Assembly (NCBI GenBank): GCA_028707015.1
Contig: JAQTVP010000034.1
Coordinates: 1 to 11,431, forward strand
Direction of reading: 5' to 3'
DNA: 11,431 bases
Source of the DNA: Dehalococcoidales bacterium
GTDB lineage: Bacteria > Chloroflexota > Dehalococcoidia > Dehalococcoidales > JAQTVP01
Position numbers and translations under genes: made by a program. A model generated the notes under the pieces. That model did no database searches. It was given only the letters and a program-made list of their open reading frames with translations, and was not told where the DNA came from. This document shows, piece by piece, positions 7,738 to 11,431 of this stretch (within the stretch, counting starts at the first letter, position 1; every line of letters starts with the position of its first letter).

Positions 7738-7746
7738 ATTTTAGCA
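7738..7746 (-). promoter_or_regulatory. Possible extended -10 promoter for sbcC
   Basis: On the minus strand the sequence TGCTAAAAT fits an extended -10 element (TGn followed by TAAAAT). It would start a transcript about 30 nt before the sbcC ATG. No convincing -35 hexamer is seen; the -35 position would fall at the edge of the rpoD-side palindrome. The call rests mostly on position, since a terminator upstream implies that sbcC needs its own promoter. Confidence 0.35.
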
Positions 7747-7761
7747 TAAACATTTAAAGTG

Positions 7762-7808
7762 AAGTATTAATAAAAAGAGGGGTAATACCCCTCTTTTTAT
7801 TAATACTT
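7762..7808. terminator. Perfect 22-bp-arm palindrome, rho-independent terminator after rpoD
   Basis: Arm 7762-7783 and arm 7787-7808 are exact inverse complements with a 3-nt loop (7784-7786). The core is AGAGGGGT / ACCCCTCT, flanked by A-rich DNA on one side and TTTTTATTAA on the other. It therefore looks like an intrinsic terminator in both directions. It lies 29 nt past the rpoD stop codon and should end the dgt-dnaG-rpoD transcript before sbcC. Confidence 0.85.
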
Positions 7809-7837
7809 ATGTCAACTATATAATTAAGTTATCTATA

Positions 7838-9274
7838 TTATTCCAAATAGTCTTTTAATTTCCGGCTTCGGCTGGGATGCCGTAATTTACGAAGTGCCTT
7901 AGCCTCAATTTGGCGAATTCTCTCCCTAGTTACCTTAAATTCTTTCCCCACTTCCTCAAGAGTCCGGCTTCGTCCATCTTCAAGCCCAAATCTTAACTGA
8001 AGCACTCGCTGTTCACGTGGAGTAAGACTGGCTAACACCCCATCAATCTGCTCTTTTAAAAGTTGTTTGGAAGCAGCATCAGGAGGGGGCATAGCATTCT
8101 GATCCTCAATGAAGTCACCTAAGCTATTGTCTTCCTCCTCACCCATTGGTGATTCCAAGGATATTGGCAGCTGTGCTAACTTAATAATTCCTCTAATTTT
8201 CTCCGGAGGTATTTCCATTTCCTCGCCAATTTCTTTAGGAGTAGGTTCTCGGCCATGCTCCTGTGCCAGATGACGGCTCACATTCAACAGTTTATTAATT
8301 GTCTCAACCATATGAACCGGAATACGAATCGTACGAGATTGGTCAGCAATAGCCCGAGTAATAGCTTGGCGAATCCACCAAGTAGCATAAGTGCTAAACT
8401 TATAACCTCTATGATAATCAAATTTTTCTACAGCTCTAATTAGCCCGATATTACCTTCTTGAACAAGATCAAGCAAAGGCATGCCTCTGCCTATATGTTT
8501 TTTAGCTACGCTAACCACCAACCGCAGATTAGCCTCAATGAGATGCCTCTTTGCTTTTTCAGCCTCAAACTCAATATCTCGCAGATACTCATGAAGTTGT
8601 TCTTCATAAACTCGAATAGAAGCAACAAAAGCATCATTTTCTACGACATCCTTCAGATCAGCTAACAATACATTATCTTCAACAGCATCAAGTATTTTAT
8701 TCTGCAACAGGGATATATTGATTGAGAGGTCGATAAGAAGCTGTTCTATTTCAGACATGGCTTTATCCATCTCAGTAGCTAAAGCCTGGACTATCTGTTG
8801 ATCTATCTCATTATCAATACTATCTCTCAATTTAGTATCAGAAATAATCTCTTTAAAGCTTGTAGTTTGTACCGACCCAAGTTGTTCCTGTAAAAGATGG
8901 ATAATTATTGCAGCCTGGCCAATCTCTTTAAGCATAGCAAGCACTATCTCTGTTGCTGACGGAGATCTTCCATTTTTCTGCAGATAATCCTTTTTAATCT
9001 CACTGATACGCTTGCCTTCTTCCAGTTTTTTAGCTAAATATTTTTCGTTTGCAGCCGTAAGAAGATGCACCCTGCCAATTTCATGAAGATACATTCTTAC
9101 CGGATCATCAACAACTGACTGTTCTTCCATTTGTTCCACAGCTATTTTTGTATCAAGAGTTACATCATCATCGGTGTCATTGTCTATTTCGTTATCTAAA
9201 AACAACTCATCTTTTTCCTTCTTTGGAGAGGATAACTGCGTAGAGCTTTCATTATTATTATTTTCTAAAACCAT
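7838..9274 (-). CDS. rpoD: RpoD, primary (housekeeping) sigma-70 factor
   Basis: This is the primary sigma factor that directs RNA polymerase to -10/-35 promoters. With the ATG at 9274 it has 478 residues. A short, acidic, Asn/Asp/Glu-rich N-terminus (1-55) is followed by region 1.2 ([13 protein letters not shown], from 56). A predicted helical spacer of roughly 140 residues comes next. Region 2 (about 240-315) contains [25 protein letters not shown] and the aromatic [14 protein letters not shown] melting and -10 recognition segment. Region 3 follows (about 320-395), then region 4 with RVLQLRFGL and the helix-turn-helix [29 protein letters not shown]. The ATG at 9274 is chosen over GTG 9295 because AGGGAGG sits 6 nt before it and the GTG lacks a Shine-Dalgarno. 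dnaG ends 13 nt upstream, implying co-transcription. No classical region 1.1 is recognisable. Confidence 0.96.
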   Translation of the reverse strand: [478 protein letters not shown]

Positions 9275-9280
9275 CGATCG

Positions 9281-9287
9281 CCTCCCT
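9281..9287 (-). promoter_or_regulatory. Ribosome-binding site deciding the rpoD start
   Basis: AGGGAGG on the minus strand lies 6 nt before the ATG at 9274 and directly after the dnaG stop codon (9288-9290). It would sit inside the coding sequence if GTG at 9295 were used, so it argues for the shorter RpoD. Confidence 0.8.
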
Positions 9288-11057
9288 TTATTCACGATTA
9301 TCTTTATGCATTCGATTAAATATTTCCCCTAACTGTACACTAACTTCTATTCCCTGCTCTCTAAGCTTAGCTATCTCAGCAGCAGTTCCACCTGCCTCAG
9401 CCTCAGAAGCTAAAACCTCAGCTTTTTTTACCTCTAAACTGCGAAGATATTTCTCCCGCAAACGGAGCACACAATTAGCATATCTCTTTTCCAATTGATC
9501 GCCGGGTATATTTTTTAATACCAGTGAATTAAGATATTCCCAGACTACAGAGTCAAGCCCATCTTCAAGTAAAGATAAGTCGTTAGTGTACTGCCAGAGG
9601 GCTAAGATTTCACGATTTTCAGCATTTTCGAAATATTCTGGTACGAGCGCCTCGTTTCTATCTTTAAGCTCAGGATGTTGAAGTACTAAAGCTAAACAAT
9701 ATTCTTCAAGCTTATTGGATAAAGGATACTGAACTTGTGCAACTACTGGTGGCTCCGATTTTGTAGAATCATACTTACTATGATTTAGTTTCTTTTTTCC
9801 CAGAATTACTTCAAGATCATACAAACTAATGCCAGCCAGACGGGCTAACTTTTGCATATAATGTGTCCGGCGCACTATATCTTTCATCTCATTTATAACT
9901 GGGAGAAGCTTATCTACCAGTAAAGATTTCCCTCTAGCTGTATTAATATTAAACTGTGGGATACTCATATTAAAAGTATAATCTAGCACAGGTAGAGATT
10001 CCTCCAGTAATTTTTGCCATATTTTTATATCTTCCTTAATAACATTATCAGGGTCTTTACCTTTCGGTAATACAGCAATTTTCACCTCAGCATTAAGATT
10101 ATTCTCATAGCTCACGCTACGCAGCATAGCTTCCTCTCCAGCTTCATCAGCATCAAGAGCAAAAACCACATTTTTACTTAATCTTTTCAGAATGTCAATC
10201 TGCCGCTCGGTAACTGCAGTTCCCATAGATGCAACTACATTATTAAAACCATTTTGATGTGCAGTAATAACATCCATATAACCCTCTACAATCACCATCG
10301 AGTCTTTTTGCCTGATAGCTGCTGCCGCCAGATTAATACCATACAGACAACCACTTTTCTCAAATACTATAGTTTGTGGTGAGTTTAGATATTTGGGCAT
10401 AGTATCATCAAGCACCCTTGCCCCAAAACCAACAATCTGCCCCCTATTATTATAAATCGGAAACATTAAACGATTACGAAAACGGTCATGTATTCCTCCA
10501 TCCTCTGATTCTATTACCAAACCGGCAACTAACAATTCATTATCACTATAACCTCTCTCCCCAAAGTATTGCTTTAGAGCATCCCATTTATTCAGGCTAA
10601 AGCCCAACTGAAAATCAACAACAGTTTTTGGTAACAGCCCTCGACTGGTTATATATTTTCGTGTTTGTTCTGCCGCCGGTGAATTAAGAAGCAAATTATG
10701 GAAATATTCTACTGCTACCTGGTTAATTTGATATATTTTTTCTCTCTCATTTTCTTTAGCTTTTGGCTCAGTCCTGGATGGAATACTAACACCCGCTTTC
10801 TGAGCGAGAAGTCTCAGTGCTTCACCAAATTCCATTCCTTCTTTTTTCATAATGAAAGAGAGGACATCACCGCCTGTATTACAGGCACCAAAACAATGCC
10901 AGCTCTGTTGTTCAGGATAGACGTAAAAGGAAGGACTCTTTTCACTATGGAAGGGACACAACGCTCTATAAGTTCGCCCTGTTTTCTTTAAGGCTGTATA
11001 CTGGCTGATAACTTCTATAATATCTGTTCTCTGTTTTACTTCGTCAATAACACTCAT
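9288..11057 (-). CDS. dnaG: DnaG, DNA primase
   Basis: DnaG makes the RNA primers for chromosomal replication and is recruited by the replicative helicase. With the ATG at 11057 it has 589 residues. The N-terminal zinc domain shows CPFH (C34, H37), then HCFGAC (C55, C59), the last pair with three residues between the cysteines instead of the usual two. The catalytic core follows, with DRFRNRLMFPI, the Toprim motif VEGYMD (E258) and ALDADEAG (D302, D304). The C-terminal third (from about LEEYCLALVLQHPEL) resembles the helicase-binding domain. ATG 11057 is preferred to 11063 because AGG lies 7 nt before it and the protein then begins MSVIDEVK, a common DnaG start; 11063 would add only two residues. 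dgt ends 24-30 nt upstream and rpoD follows 13 nt downstream, so the gene is probably mid-operon. Confidence 0.95.
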   Translation of the reverse strand: MSVIDEVKQRTDIIEVISQYTALKKTGRTYRALCPFHSEKSPSFYVYPEQQSWHCFGACNTGGDVLSFIMKKEGMEFGEALRLLAQKAGVSIPSRTEPKAKENEREKIYQINQVAVEYFHNLLLNSPAAEQTRKYITSRGLLPKTVVDFQLGFSLNKWDALKQYFGERGYSDNELLVAGLVIESEDGGIHDRFRNRLMFPIYNNRGQIVGFGARVLDDTMPKYLNSPQTIVFEKSGCLYGINLAAAAIRQKDSMVIVEGYMDVITAHQNGFNNVVASMGTAVTERQIDILKRLSKNVVFALDADEAGEEAMLRSVSYENNLNAEVKIAVLPKGKDPDNVIKEDIKIWQKLLEESLPVLDYTFNMSIPQFNINTARGKSLLVDKLLPVINEMKDIVRRTHYMQKLARLAGISLYDLEVILGKKKLNHSKYDSTKSEPPVVAQVQYPLSNKLEEYCLALVLQHPELKDRNEALVPEYFENAENREILALWQYTNDLSLLEDGLDSVVWEYLNSLVLKNIPGDQLEKRYANCVLRLREKYLRSLEVKKAEVLASEAEAGGTAAEIAKLREQGIEVSVQLGEIFNRMHKDNRE

Positions 11058-11087
11058 ATTCATACCTGAAGATCGCTTAAATCTCTA

Positions 11088-11431
11088 TTATTTTGTTTTA
11101 ACTAATGAAAGTTCTTCAGCCATTCTCAAGGCATAGTGGTCAGTCATACCGGCAATATAATCAACAACTCTTCGTTCAATCTCATCACTGCACAAACTAT
11201 ATTCTAATGGAAGTTGTTCTTCATGTTTAGTAAAGTATTTAAATAATAGGCGTAAAACTTCTATTGCTTTTTCCACCCCTGGTTGAGCAGAGCGTAATTT
11301 ATATACTCTCTCAAAGAGAAACTCGCGCAGATTATTACTCATTTCTAAAACTTGAGGACTCATACCGATAACAGGATTATCTATTTCACCATGGCCACTA
11401 ACTACCCAGGAATATTCAATAATATCACAAA
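11088..11431 (-). CDS. dgt: dGTP triphosphohydrolase-like protein (C-terminal part; 5' end outside window)
   Basis: This is the C-terminal end of a dGTPase-family HD protein, which cleaves dNTPs to deoxynucleosides and triphosphate. The frame stays open from the right window edge to the stop codon, so the Met at 11363 is internal; the residues before it read CDIIEYSW...IGMSPQ. The diagnostic part is the family's late segment, here MSPQVLEMSNNLREFLFERVY (the family commonly reads MSPEV...LREF-FERVY), followed by the RVVDYIAGMTDHYAL block near the end. The catalytic HD residues are outside the window, so activity and specificity cannot be judged. It lies 24-30 nt before dnaG on the same strand and is probably the upstream gene of the dnaG-rpoD operon. 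The gene symbol is by family; it could be a dGTPase-like paralogue with broader dNTP use. Confidence 0.85.
   Translation of the reverse strand, partial: CDIIEYSWVVSGHGEIDNPVIGMSPQVLEMSNNLREFLFERVYKLRSAQPGVEKAIEVLRLLFKYFTKHEEQLPLEYSLCSDEIERRVVDYIAGMTDHYALRMAEELSLVKTK

Noticed and set aside
9275..9295. GTG at 9295 as the rpoD start, overlapping dnaG
   Set aside because: No ribosome-binding site precedes it, while AGGAGG-type DNA sits correctly before the ATG at 9274.
10698..10991. 97-residue open frame on the plus strand opposite dnaG
   Set aside because: It lies wholly antisense to the conserved DnaG N-terminus, shows no recognisable domain and has no ribosome-binding site; it is a shadow frame.

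Overview
The window carries core replication, repair and transcription genes of an AT-rich bacterium, plus a small tandem cluster of transporters. No mobile element, CRISPR array, rRNA or tRNA was recognised. The gene set (dgt, dnaG and rpoD in one leftward operon, with sbcC beyond it), the form of the DnaG zinc site (C-x3-C second half) and the primary sigma factor with a medium-length spacer after region 1.2 fit best with an anaerobic Chloroflexota lineage, perhaps Dehalococcoidia. That placement is inferred from memory of family sequences and gene order, not from a search.

Left part, plus strand: the 3' two-fifths or so of uvrA (1-1399) runs in from outside the window. Two complete, closely related 12-TM major facilitator genes follow, in the style of the oxalate/formate antiporter (OFA) family (1517-2755 and 2773-3999). 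They are followed by a decayed third copy (4001 to about 4545). All three units share the same ribosome-binding site and N-terminal layout, and the distance from one stop codon to the next start position is 17 nt at both junctions. This points to serial tandem duplication, with the last copy losing its start codon, its reading frame and about 0.67 kb of its interior. A small HD-domain phosphohydrolase gene (4567-5118) closes the plus-strand part.

Right part, minus strand: sbcC (5131-7701) is convergent with the HD gene, with 12 nt between the stop codons and an imperfect hairpin covering both. A perfect 22-bp-arm palindrome (7762-7808), which looks like a rho-independent terminator, separates sbcC from rpoD. 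Reading leftward from the right edge, dgt (partial), dnaG and rpoD lie 13-30 nt apart and look like one macromolecular-synthesis operon, with a dNTP triphosphohydrolase gene upstream of dnaG. rpoD transcription would end at the palindrome, and sbcC would start from its own promoter just past it.

Functionally, UvrA (lesion recognition), SbcC (DNA end processing), a dGTPase-like enzyme (dNTP pools), DnaG (primers) and RpoD (housekeeping sigma) form an informational neighbourhood. The MFS cluster is the accessory part. I found no convincing undescribed multi-gene system. The most notable local signals are the transporter triplication with its fossil copy and the hairpin over two convergent stop codons.
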